Source: an uncultured Phycisphaerales bacterium
Lineage (GTDB): Bacteria > Planctomycetota > Phycisphaerae > Phycisphaerales > SM1A02
Direction of reading: 5' to 3'
Assembly (NCBI GenBank): GCA_946886375.1
Contig: CAMPIL010000007.1
Coordinates: 1-23,877 of the forward strand
Length of the DNA stretch: 23,877 nt
Below, in pieces: positions 12,896-20,745 of the stretch. The notes under the pieces were generated by a model that was given only the letters and a program-made list of their open reading frames with translations, was not told the origin of the DNA and ran no database searches. Position 1 is the stretch's first letter. The number at the start of each line of letters is the position of its first letter. A program made the position numbers and the translations under genes.

Positions 12896-14308
12896 ATGAA
12901 GGTCAACAGTGTTGTTTGTCTGGGCGGTCTGGGGGTTTTTGGAAATTTTCTGGCGTTTGTCAATGGCGCGGCGGCGCATGTGCCCACCTATGGCGCCTTT
13001 GACCTACAGGTGCGGGCGAACTTGTGCGCGAATGAACCCCAGGGCTTTAACCTGCCCTGCAACGTGTTCTTCAACAGCAGCACGCCCTCGCTGAACAACA
13101 GCGGCAAAGTCGCAATCAAACTCGATGTGATTGGCTCCAGCCAAGGCGTGTGGTTCGGTGGAAATCAGACGGGCGGAATCGTCTATACGTCGCCCTCAGA
13201 CGCCGGCGTCAGCGACGTCTGGATGAACAATCTCGGCTACGTCGTCTTTCCGCAGACGTTCTCGGCTCAGAACGGAATTTACTTCTATGACAGTGTGGCC
13301 AATACCAGCGGGCTGCGAACCACGCTTCCGTTTGGCACCACCGCGTGGGGATCGCCTGCCGTGAATGATGCGGGCCAGATTGGATTCCGCGCCAACTTCA
13401 GTGGATCGGGGCAGGCGTTTTATTCCTATGACGGCACGCCAACGCTCGCGCTGCACGCCGCGGAAGCGGGGCTTGATCCGCAAAGCCCTTACTCGTTTCT
13501 CTTCTCTCCTGCGTTCAACAACAACAGGCAGATTGCCGCTCATGTGCGACTGGGCGCGGCGGGTCAGACCGGCAACAGTCAACCCGATGAGATTCGCGTG
13601 TTCAATGCTAACGGATCATCGGTGCTCATCGCGCGGGATGCCGACGCTCAACCCGGTTCGCCCTACAGCGCATTTGATTCCACCAAGCCCGCGCTGGACA
13701 ACAACGGCCGCGTCGCTTTCATCGCCAACTTGACTGCCGGCGGCAGGGGAGTCTTCCTCAGCGACGGCACGACGACGATCACCATCGCCACCACCAGCAC
13801 GCCGGGCGTCAGCGTCGTTGACAGTTTCGGGCCGTCGATCAACGATCACGGCCTGGTCGCCTTCCGCGGGAAGGACAGCAATGTTCCGAGCCGCTGGGCC
13901 ATCTTTGTCGGCGACGGCACAACGCTGCGGCGAGTCATCGGCCAGTTCGATCAGTTGTCGACCGATCTTGGAATGGCGCAGATCGCGCAGCATGATTCGT
14001 CGATCACGTTCGGCGGCGGCATCAGCATCAACGCGCGCGGCGATATTGCGTTCAACTGCACGCTGACGCCCGCAGGCAATAACCAGATCGAATGGGGCAG
14101 CGGCGTGTACATTGCGCGTGCCGATGTGAACCCTGCCGACGTGACGCACGACGGGCACGTGAACGTCAACGACCTGCTTGCGGTGATCAATCAATGGGGA
14201 GCGTGCCCCGCGCTGCCGCAGTCATGTCCAGCCGACGTCGCACCGCCCGGCGGCAACGGACAGGTGAATGTGAACGATCTGCTGATGGTGATCAATAATT
14301 GGGGATAA
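12896..14308 (+). CDS. Secreted NxxG-repeat protein with C-terminal dockerin-like domain
   Basis: ATG 12896 is chosen because AGGAGG (12886-12891) lies 4 nt upstream and the protein then begins with a signal peptide (MKVNSVVCLGGLGVFGNFLA, cleavage after GAAA near residue 27). The 470-residue product has about seven repeats of roughly 50-60 residues around the motif (L/I)N-x-x-G-x-(V/I)-(A/G)-F, for example LNNSGKVAIK, MNNLGYVVF, VNDAGQIGFR, LDNNGRVAFI, INDHGLVAFR and INARGDIAFN, as in predicted beta-propeller surface proteins. The last 62 residues carry two calcium-loop helices, DVTHDGHVNVNDLLAVINQW and GGNGQVNVNDLLMVINNWG, the type I dockerin/EF-hand pattern common at the ends of planctomycete secreted proteins. 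It has no PEP-CTERM tail, so the dockerin-like part may be the attachment or sorting element. The ligand is unknown. Confidence 0.88.
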   Translation: MKVNSVVCLGGLGVFGNFLAFVNGAAAHVPTYGAFDLQVRANLCANEPQGFNLPCNVFFNSSTPSLNNSGKVAIKLDVIGSSQGVWFGGNQTGGIVYTSPSDAGVSDVWMNNLGYVVFPQTFSAQNGIYFYDSVANTSGLRTTLPFGTTAWGSPAVNDAGQIGFRANFSGSGQAFYSYDGTPTLALHAAEAGLDPQSPYSFLFSPAFNNNRQIAAHVRLGAAGQTGNSQPDEIRVFNANGSSVLIARDADAQPGSPYSAFDSTKPALDNNGRVAFIANLTAGGRGVFLSDGTTTITIATTSTPGVSVVDSFGPSINDHGLVAFRGKDSNVPSRWAIFVGDGTTLRRVIGQFDQLSTDLGMAQIAQHDSSITFGGGISINARGDIAFNCTLTPAGNNQIEWGSGVYIARADVNPADVTHDGHVNVNDLLAVINQWGACPALPQSCPADVAPPGGNGQVNVNDLLMVINNWG

Positions 14309-14436
14309 TCAGGGTGAGGCGACAAGGCTGGTGGAATCGCCTTGCATCCTCAGCCGCGACAATCTTTCCTCGCCGCTTGCGCGCCCGAAACTTTGACGGG
14401 CCGTGGCCATCAACGGAATGCCATCGCGCCTCGTGA

Positions 14437-15132
14437 TTACGGGAGGCGTCCCCGGCGTATCCGCCTGAACACGGCGACGCCGCCCAGGCCTGCTGCGCCC
14501 AACGCCAGTGCGGGCGGAACGGGAACGACCGCAAAACTGTAATACGAGAATTGCAGGTGATCGATTTCAAAGCCTGCGAAGTTGGAAACGATTTCGATGC
14601 GCGAAATGCCGGTCGTGCTCTTGACGCCAAAGAACCGGTCTTCCGCGGTCGTGCCGTTGCGCATCGCATCGCCAAGCGTGGCCTGAATCTTGCCCAGGAA
14701 CGTGCCGAACTTGTCCCACGCGCGAAACGTGATCGTGGAGTTGGCGTGGCCATCGGTCCAGACCAGGCCAGCCATGGTGGGCATTTTCCCCTGTGCGTTC
14801 TGCGAGAACGTAAAGGTGATGGAGTTCTTGAAACCGCTGCTGTAGGACTGGCCGTGCCCAAAGCCGTCGACCGTTCCGTCATCACGATCGACCGAATCGG
14901 TCATCGCACTGGCGGGTTTGATGAAGCCATTCGCGGTGACCCCGCCGACGTTCAGCAGGCCGTCTTCGAACCGCTCAAGATGCACGCTGCTGCCATAGAA
15001 CGGACTGCTCTCCAGGCTCGTGTACTGCTGAGCGGCGTTGAAGTAAAAGGTGGAAGCGGCACAGGCGTCGCGGTCACATGCCAAGACCGCGGCGGCTGAC
15101 ACACACCCCAGCAATAGTGCGGAACTTTTCAT
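14437..15132 (-). CDS. PEP-CTERM surface protein
   Basis: ATG 15132 is chosen because GAGGAG lies 9 nt upstream and the signal peptide (MKSSALLLGCVSAAAVLACD, cleavage near CAAS) then starts at residue 1; an earlier in-frame start at 15159 would add nine residues. The 231-residue protein belongs by eye to a common planctomycete secreted type: FEDGLLNVGGV near 55, TDSVDRDDGTVDGFG near 80, an AGLVWTDGH block near 125, and AEDRFFGVKSTTGISRIEI near 170. The end is VPVPPALALGAAGLGG, then VAVFRR and a basic tail, matching PEP-CTERM architecture. These proteins are exported and trimmed by exosortase. It faces the dockerin-type gene; the 128-nt gap holds only a 6-bp stem (14323-14344) without a T-run. 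A hairpin (CTGCTT/AAGCAG, 15184-15198) lies in its leader. Confidence 0.88.
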   Translation of the reverse strand: MKSSALLLGCVSAAAVLACDRDACAASTFYFNAAQQYTSLESSPFYGSSVHLERFEDGLLNVGGVTANGFIKPASAMTDSVDRDDGTVDGFGHGQSYSSGFKNSITFTFSQNAQGKMPTMAGLVWTDGHANSTITFRAWDKFGTFLGKIQATLGDAMRNGTTAEDRFFGVKSTTGISRIEIVSNFAGFEIDHLQFSYYSFAVVPVPPALALGAAGLGGVAVFRRIRRGRLP

Positions 15133-15636
15133 CGCAGCATTCTCCTCAATACGTCGCACTCAAGACGGTCCGCAGAACGTGCACTGCTTCCAAAGCAGAC
15201 GAAACCATTGTTCACTGCCTAAACCTTAGCACCGCTTAACCTGGGTTCGAAACACAAGTCGACGATGTGCGGGCAAACTCCGTCGAGTGGCCTAAGTCAC
15301 TGCGCCGACGACCCCCGCGCACGCCATTGCGATGTCGCAGCAGGATCGAAGTTGTGCCTGCACCAAGAGCGGGCGCAGCGTCACGCCGTCTGGAATCCCA
15401 CGCGTTGAGACCGGGTGGTTCCTGCATGCGCCGCCGCTGTCAGGTCATCGCCTGATTTGAAATGTGCAGCCGCTGCAACGTTGCTTTTTGATCCGCAGAT
15501 AACGCGGATGGACTCAGATGAGACAAGAGGATGTGGAGGGGGTTCACACCAATTCCTCATCCGTGTTCATCTGAGTTCATCTGCGGTTTCATCCATCTCG
15601 CAGCGCAGGTGAAATCCAATCCAGACAATCGCGAGA
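15133..15636. other. Long intergenic region without a supported gene
   Basis: These 504 nt separate the PEP-CTERM gene from gmhA, both on the minus strand. Only short frames exist, and none has a ribosome binding site or protein character. The region holds the leader hairpin at 15184-15198 and the inverted repeat described separately; 15199-15490 shows nothing I can interpret. No convincing promoter was found by eye. Confidence 0.6.
15490..15588. repeat. Inverted repeat built from 10-nt units, probably a dispersed intergenic element
   Basis: The left arm (15493-15521) reads CCGCAGATAA, CGCGGATGG, ACTCAGATGA; the right arm, read on the minus strand from 15586, reads CCGCAGATGA, ACTCAGATGA, ACACGGATGA. 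Each arm is thus three near-copies of a 10-nt unit ending in GATGA, and the arms face each other across about 35 nt, so a long imperfect hairpin can form. The exact matches are CCGCAGAT (15493-15500) with 15579-15586 and ACTCAGATGA (15512-15521) with 15567-15576. Similar CCGCAGATGA-type strings are, to my knowledge, common between genes in planctomycete and verrucomicrobial genomes. Confidence 0.6.
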
Positions 15637-16230
15637 TTACGCCCTGCAAAAAGCCGCCTCGACGATTTCGCAGAGCAGGTGAATGATGACTTGATGGGCA
15701 TCCTGGATCAATGCGGAATCGCTTCCCGGGATGACGATGGCGTGATCGCAAAGCGCTCTGGCCTTGCCGCCGTCGTTTCCCAGCAGGCCGATGGTCGCGC
15801 CGCCGCGTGCCCGTGCGATCGCCAGGGCGTTGGTGATGTTGGCGCTGTTGCCCGAAGTTGAAAGGGCGATGAACACATCGCCGGCCTTGATCAGCGCCTC
15901 GCACTGTCTGGCGAAGACGTTTTCAAAGCCAAAGTCATTGCTGATGCAGGTGAGGGCCGTCGGATCGGCGTTGAGGCAGACGGCGGGCAGTGCGCGGCGG
16001 CTGGTGCGATACCGGCCGATGAGTTCCTCGGCCAGGTGCAGAGCCTGGGCCGCCGACCCGCCGTTGCCTGCGGTGTACAGCGAAGCGCCGGCGTGAAACC
16101 GCCCGACGATCAAATCACCCACCGACGCGATGCCATGCAGTTGATCGCGCAAACCGGAGATGGCGGCAAGACTCGCATCGAGTCGCTGCCCGATCAACCC
16201 GAGTGTGGTGGCAATGAGCGGCTTGTTCAC
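15637..16230 (-). CDS. gmhA: Phosphoheptose isomerase (sedoheptulose 7-phosphate isomerase)
   Basis: GmhA converts sedoheptulose 7-phosphate to D-glycero-manno-heptose 7-phosphate, the first step to the ADP-heptose used in lipopolysaccharide core. The SIS-domain protein is 197 residues from GTG 16230, the usual size; the frame is open further upstream but would then run into rtcB. Motifs are GNGGSAAQALHLAEEL (55-70) and STSGNSANITNAL (124-136). H65, E69, Q176 and H184 keep the spacing of the E. coli active-site residues H61, E65, Q172 and H180. No ribosome binding site is evident. It is 76 nt downstream of rtcB on the same strand. A DnaA-associated or other SIS isomerase is less likely given these residues. 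Confidence 0.9.
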   Translation of the reverse strand: MNKPLIATTLGLIGQRLDASLAAISGLRDQLHGIASVGDLIVGRFHAGASLYTAGNGGSAAQALHLAEELIGRYRTSRRALPAVCLNADPTALTCISNDFGFENVFARQCEALIKAGDVFIALSTSGNSANITNALAIARARGGATIGLLGNDGGKARALCDHAIVIPGSDSALIQDAHQVIIHLLCEIVEAAFCRA

Positions 16231-16306
16231 ACGGCACAGCGTATCACGACGCCGCCGGCTGACAACGCGCCAATCCGCCGCCACTGCAGCGGCCCGCTCA
16301 CGGCGA

Positions 16307-17752
16307 TCAGTCCTCAGCACGTTCGCCTGCCGGAGCCATCTTGACGATGCGAGGATCAAACCGGCCCACGATTTCCACCAGATCGCTTTGCTGGCTCATG
16401 ACGTGATGAATGTCCTTGTAGACGCCCGGCACTTCGTCGATGCCGGCCGACAGCAGGGTGACATCGCGCTCGGCGAGCAGTTTCTTGACCGCCGACCAGG
16501 TGAAACTTTCCTTGGCCTTGGTGCGGCTCATGACTCGCCCCGCCCCATGCGAAGCCGAATGCAGCGACGCCTCGTTTCCCTTGCCGCGCACCAGGAATCC
16601 TGGGGACGCCATCGAACCGGGAATGATGCCCAGCACGCCCTTGCCCGCAGGTGTCGCCCCTTTGCGATGAACGATCACTTCGCGCCGCTCGAAGTCGTCC
16701 GCCTTCCCAGGCTTGGGAACCCTGTGCGTTTCTTTCCACGCGAAATTGTGGTGGTTCTCGATGTCGGCGATCACATCGGCGCGAAGGTTGCGCGCGATCA
16801 TGCGGTGGATGATGTCGTGGTTGGCCGCGGCATGCTTCCCCATCAGATTCATTGCGTTCCAGTATTCCTGGCCATCCTGCGTGTCCAGATCCAGCCACGC
16901 GAGATGCTTGAGTTGCTTGGGCAGTTCCGGGCGCAGCTTCATCGCGAGTTTGGAGTAATAGTCGGCCACCGCCGCTCCGGTCCCGCGCGATCCGCTGTGC
17001 GTCAGCAGTGCGAGATACACGCCCGCCTTGAGATGCAGATCGGGCGCATCGTTCTCAATCGTCAGCGTGCCGAATTCCACGAAGTGATTGCCCGAGCCGG
17101 AGGTGCCCAATTGCGATTGCGCCTTGCGCTTTCCGTGATGAGTGACCGGCGAGACGGTCCAGTCTTCATCGAGCACGGGATGCTCATGCGGCTTGGAGAA
17201 CGCAGCACCGACGCCAAAGCGGGTTTCGCGCTCGATCGCGTTGATGAGGCGGTCCTGCTCGGCCCGAATCGCGTTGGCGCCGCCGGGCACTTCGAGCACC
17301 GTCAACTTCATCCGGCAGGCAATATCAACGCCCACCGCGTAGGGGATGACGGCATTCTGCGTCGCCAGCACGCCGCCGATCGGCAGGCCGTACCCAAGAT
17401 GTGCATCGGGCATAAGTGCGCCGGCGACGGGAAGTTCGCAGGCGTTGCGCATCTGCTGCACGGATTCGGGCTCAAGATCGCTTCCCCATTGTTTCCACGG
17501 GGCCGGTTCGGCCCGCTGCACGTAGTCCGTCGCAGCCTGCGGCTTTGCGATGTTATCCGCCAGCGCCTTGGCCAGTGGGCCGAATGAGGGATCGGTCACA
17601 TGCGATGACGGATCGCGAATGACCGACTGAACAGTGTCACGCAATTGCGATTTGTTCATGCCGCCACGCGCCGCATCAGCGATGACGCGTAGAGCAAGTT
17701 GCATGCACTCGCCGCGCGGGATGCCCAGATTTTCGAGTTCTCTGGCTTTCAC
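16307..17752 (-). CDS. rtcB: RtcB-family RNA ligase
   Basis: RtcB joins RNA ends with 2',3'-cyclic phosphate or 3'-phosphate to 5'-OH ends, using GTP and manganese, in RNA repair and tRNA splicing. The 481-residue protein has the metal and guanylate site elements: D116/H118 in MPDAHLGYGLPIGGV, C146 in GVDIACRM, GSGNHF (219-224), H252 in LTHSGSRG, the ENHHN block near 332-336, HRKGATPA (362-369) and SHGAGR (401-406), with H402 as the expected guanylylated His. The usual GVDIGCG is GVDIACRM, which points to a separate RtcB branch. The start is GTG 17752 with no clear ribosome binding site. No archease or RtcA gene is nearby. It precedes gmhA and follows ald on the same strand. Confidence 0.93.
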   Translation of the reverse strand: MKARELENLGIPRGECMQLALRVIADAARGGMNKSQLRDTVQSVIRDPSSHVTDPSFGPLAKALADNIAKPQAATDYVQRAEPAPWKQWGSDLEPESVQQMRNACELPVAGALMPDAHLGYGLPIGGVLATQNAVIPYAVGVDIACRMKLTVLEVPGGANAIRAEQDRLINAIERETRFGVGAAFSKPHEHPVLDEDWTVSPVTHHGKRKAQSQLGTSGSGNHFVEFGTLTIENDAPDLHLKAGVYLALLTHSGSRGTGAAVADYYSKLAMKLRPELPKQLKHLAWLDLDTQDGQEYWNAMNLMGKHAAANHDIIHRMIARNLRADVIADIENHHNFAWKETHRVPKPGKADDFERREVIVHRKGATPAGKGVLGIIPGSMASPGFLVRGKGNEASLHSASHGAGRVMSRTKAKESFTWSAVKKLLAERDVTLLSAGIDEVPGVYKDIHHVMSQQSDLVEIVGRFDPRIVKMAPAGERAED

Positions 17753-17895
17753 GGGAAGGACCGGATTAAGCGTAGTTACAAGGCGGAGTCGGCCTCATTA
17801 TCCGCGCCCGTGTGCACGGACGTGATGGGGCCATTTTGACAGAGTTGAACAAACTTCGCAGCAGGTATTCGGAACCGTTGCTTTGGACAATTTCG

Positions 17896-19002
17896 TCAAC
17901 CCACCAGGGGCGCGAATTCCAACTCGTGCGCCTCGGCGACCGCTTGATTGGTCAGCGTGCCGCGGTTCATGTTGATGGCGTTGGCGAAATGCGGATCCAT
18001 CTTCGCCAGTTTGTCCGGGCCGTTCTTCGCGAGTTTGACGACCCAGGGCAGTGTGGCATTGGTGAGGGCCTGCGTTGATGTGCGCGCCACCGCGCCGGGC
18101 ATGTTGCCGACGCAGTAGTGAACGATTCCATCGACGGTGTAGATGGGATTGGAGTGCGTGGTGACCTTTGCAGTTTCCACGCAGCCGCCCTGATCGATCG
18201 CGACATCAACGATGACGCTGCCGGGTTTCATGTGCTTGAGGTCAGCGCGGCTGATCAGGTTCGGCGCCTTCGCGCCGGGAATGAGCACCGCGCCCACAAC
18301 CAGATCAGCCCAGTTCAGATGCTCGCGAATGGCCTGCGGATCGGAATAGATCATCGTCACGTTGGGCGGCATGAATTCATCGAGTTCGCGCAACCGGTCG
18401 ATGTTGATGTCCATCACGACCACCTGCGCGCCCATTCCTGCGGCAACCTGTGCAGCGCACGTGCCCACCACGCCGCCGCCGATGACCAGCACGTGTCCGG
18501 GTTCGACGCCGGGCACGCCGCCCAGCAGGATGCCGCGACCGCCTTGCGGACGCTCAAGGTATTTTGCGCCTTCCTGAATCGAAAGTTTGCCCGCGATCTC
18601 GCTCATGGGCGTGAGCAGCGGCAGGTAGCCCTTCTTGTCGGTCAACGTTTCGTAAGCCACGGCGATGGACTTGCTGTTGAGGCACCCTAAGGTGAGATCA
18701 CGATCAGCCGCGAAGTGGAAGTAGGTGAAGACCGTCTGATTCTCGCGAATCATCGGGATTTCCTGCGGCTGCGGTTCCTTCACTTTCACGATCAAGTCAG
18801 CCTTGGCCCAGACATCCGCGGCTGTGGGAACAATCTTCGCGCCGGCGGCGTCGTACTGCTTGTCTGGGAAGCCACTGCCTTCGCCCGCGCCGGACTGCAC
18901 GAGCACGGTGTGGCCTTGTTTGGTGAGCACCTCAGCGCCCACGGGCCTCATGCCGACTCGATACTCATCTTTCTTCACTTCAGTAGGTACGCCGACGATC
19001 AT
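17896..19002 (-). CDS. ald: Alanine dehydrogenase
   Basis: Ald interconverts L-alanine and pyruvate plus ammonia with NAD. ATG 19002 gives 368 residues, the normal size, and begins MIVGVPTEVKKDEYRVGMRP as the family does; GGAG lies about 10 nt upstream. The longer open frame to 19473 would add a low-complexity extension and is rejected. Key residues fall exactly at the numbering known for the Mycobacterium tuberculosis enzyme: R15, K75, H96 and D270 at the substrate site, D198 binding the NAD ribose, with the GGGVVG dinucleotide fold at 175-180. The next gene downstream on the strand is rtcB after 143 nt; upstream it diverges from a secreted-protein gene. Confidence 0.95.
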   Translation of the reverse strand: MIVGVPTEVKKDEYRVGMRPVGAEVLTKQGHTVLVQSGAGEGSGFPDKQYDAAGAKIVPTAADVWAKADLIVKVKEPQPQEIPMIRENQTVFTYFHFAADRDLTLGCLNSKSIAVAYETLTDKKGYLPLLTPMSEIAGKLSIQEGAKYLERPQGGRGILLGGVPGVEPGHVLVIGGGVVGTCAAQVAAGMGAQVVVMDINIDRLRELDEFMPPNVTMIYSDPQAIREHLNWADLVVGAVLIPGAKAPNLISRADLKHMKPGSVIVDVAIDQGGCVETAKVTTHSNPIYTVDGIVHYCVGNMPGAVARTSTQALTNATLPWVVKLAKNGPDKLAKMDPHFANAINMNRGTLTNQAVAEAHELEFAPLVG

Positions 19003-19212
19003 TGCAGTTGTTCTCCAGCCGACATGCGTGCGAACTGCCGCATGTTCCGAAACACCAATGATACCGTGGAAGGGCAGTAGTGGTCCAAGAGCCGGGGTCC
19101 GCTGCCGCGCCGTGGCGGTGGTTTTGTGATACGATCGGAGTCGTTCAGACGCTCGATGATCTTCCAATCCGGACCGCCACGGAGCGGTTTTCCGGGCAAC
19201 CCAAGGGTGTTG

Positions 19213-20700
19213 ATGGCCATGGCAGGGATTGAACCAATCAAACAAGTCCGGCGGTGGTGGGCGGGGGCGTTGATGGTCGGCGCGCTGACAGGGGCGGTTC
19301 ACGCCCAGGACGATGCAGCGTTGATCAAGGACGTTGTCACGAAGTTGAATTCCAGCGAAGCGGTCCGGGGCACTGACGACATCAAGAGTTACAAGGTTCT
19401 CTTTGACGCATATCTGCAACTGACCAAGCCGCCGTTCGAGATCGGCCCCGATTTCAATCTCTCGACGATCCACCCCAAGATGTCGACGTGGAGCGCGGTG
19501 AGCGGCTGGGCCGAGTCGAACGCGCCCATGGCCCAGGCGATCCTCAAGTGCAAGGACAAGACCCTGCTCGGCCTGCCCTATGGCCGGGATGCTGTGGATG
19601 CGACCTACGCCAAGGCCGATCTTGTCGCGGATGTGGGCGCCGGCGGCAGCCTGCGAAACGTCCAGTTCCCGTACCTGAATGCCATCGACACCATCCAGGC
19701 GTTCACCACGGCTGAAATGTATCGCCTACTCGAGGCGGGGCAGATGCAGCAGGCGATTGATCTCGGCGTGGCGAACTGCTTCGTCCTGCGGCAGATTTGC
19801 GATCGCGATTTTTTGACCGAGAAACTCCGCGCCATTGAACTGCTGTCCAGCGCGTTGTCCAATCTTCGCGACATGCTGTACACCTATCAGGACAAGTTTG
19901 AAGCCGGTCAACTCAGCGCGGTGGCGATGAAGGAAATGCCGTTCCTGAGGCCGGATCGCGGGCGGCTGTTCATGCCCGAGGCTGATCGGATTCTCGCGGA
20001 AGCCCTGATCAAGGACGTGTTCAACGCCCGCAATGGTGAAGCCGACCCTGACAAGTTCACGGTGACCTTTGCGGAAATCCAGTCCAAGGATGCGCCGCTG
20101 ACGCGCTTCGGCGCCGCCAAGCGCTGGCGGGCCATTGCCGCGATTCACGGCAGCCTTGACGCTTCTCTGGAGCGATTGAAACTCATCTACGACGACTGGT
20201 GGCGGCGATGGCGCATCGACGCTTACGACAGCATCCTGGCGATTCCCACGCAACTGGATCGAACCAACCCGATCCGTTACGCGGCGGTCATCTACTCCAT
20301 CGAAAATGTTGAGGTGCTGTTTGAGATTCGCAACCGCTTGATCGCAGAGGTGAACGGAACGGCTCTTGCCGCCGGACTGTGCGGGTATCGCAAGACCTTC
20401 GGCGTGTATCCAGACAAGACCGAGAAGACGTTCGGCCAGTCGGCGCGAAAAATCTCCGACAGCGACCCTTACGATAAAGAATTGCTGCCGCTCAAGTATC
20501 GTTTGCTCGATCAGAGACAAGCGGTGGACACCCCGGCTGGCCGGTTGTGGATCGAAGCCGGCGAGGGTCTGCTGTGGAGCCAAGGGCAGGATCACGAGGA
20601 TCAGCGTGTTGTCCAGCACACAGACGACGGCGCTGCAGGCGACATCATGATCTGGCCGCCTGTGAAGGCCCTGCAGCGAGCCCAAGGCTTGATCCAATAG
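19213..20700 (+). CDS. Secreted protein of unknown function
   Basis: The start at ATG 19213 is chosen because AAGGG lies 5 nt upstream and a signal peptide then begins at once (MAMAGIEPIKQVRRWWAGAL, cleavage after AVHA near residue 31). Earlier in-frame starts exist to 19126. The mature protein, about 464 residues, is mostly helical and rich in charged and aromatic residues, with a Trp/Arg cluster (DDWWRRWRIDAYDS near 334-347) and three cysteines. There is no catalytic motif or membrane anchor that I recognise. The near end (LPLKYRLLDQR, TPAGRLWIEAGEGLLWS) resembles the closing segment of planctomycete proteins that compare internal values, but this is only an impression. trxB follows after 45 nt. 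A weak extended -10 (TGATACGAT, 19127-19135) lies upstream. Confidence 0.8.
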   Translation: MAMAGIEPIKQVRRWWAGALMVGALTGAVHAQDDAALIKDVVTKLNSSEAVRGTDDIKSYKVLFDAYLQLTKPPFEIGPDFNLSTIHPKMSTWSAVSGWAESNAPMAQAILKCKDKTLLGLPYGRDAVDATYAKADLVADVGAGGSLRNVQFPYLNAIDTIQAFTTAEMYRLLEAGQMQQAIDLGVANCFVLRQICDRDFLTEKLRAIELLSSALSNLRDMLYTYQDKFEAGQLSAVAMKEMPFLRPDRGRLFMPEADRILAEALIKDVFNARNGEADPDKFTVTFAEIQSKDAPLTRFGAAKRWRAIAAIHGSLDASLERLKLIYDDWWRRWRIDAYDSILAIPTQLDRTNPIRYAAVIYSIENVEVLFEIRNRLIAEVNGTALAAGLCGYRKTFGVYPDKTEKTFGQSARKISDSDPYDKELLPLKYRLLDQRQAVDTPAGRLWIEAGEGLLWSQGQDHEDQRVVQHTDDGAAGDIMIWPPVKALQRAQGLIQ

Positions 20701-20745
20701 TCGCCGCCGGAACAGAATCGATCCATTGCCTGTTGGTATTCATCC

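Noticed and set aside
15180..15480. Possible tRNA near GGTTCGAA at 15243
   Set aside because: The T-loop-like string has no matching T-stem, acceptor or anticodon arm on either strand.
16160..17587. 475-codon plus-strand frame opposite rtcB and gmhA
   Set aside because: Antisense to two confident genes and without any domain pattern; expected by chance at this GC content.
17896..19473. Longer alanine dehydrogenase start at 19473
   Set aside because: The first 157 residues show no family similarity, and ATG 19002 has a ribosome binding site and puts catalytic residues exactly at the known numbering.
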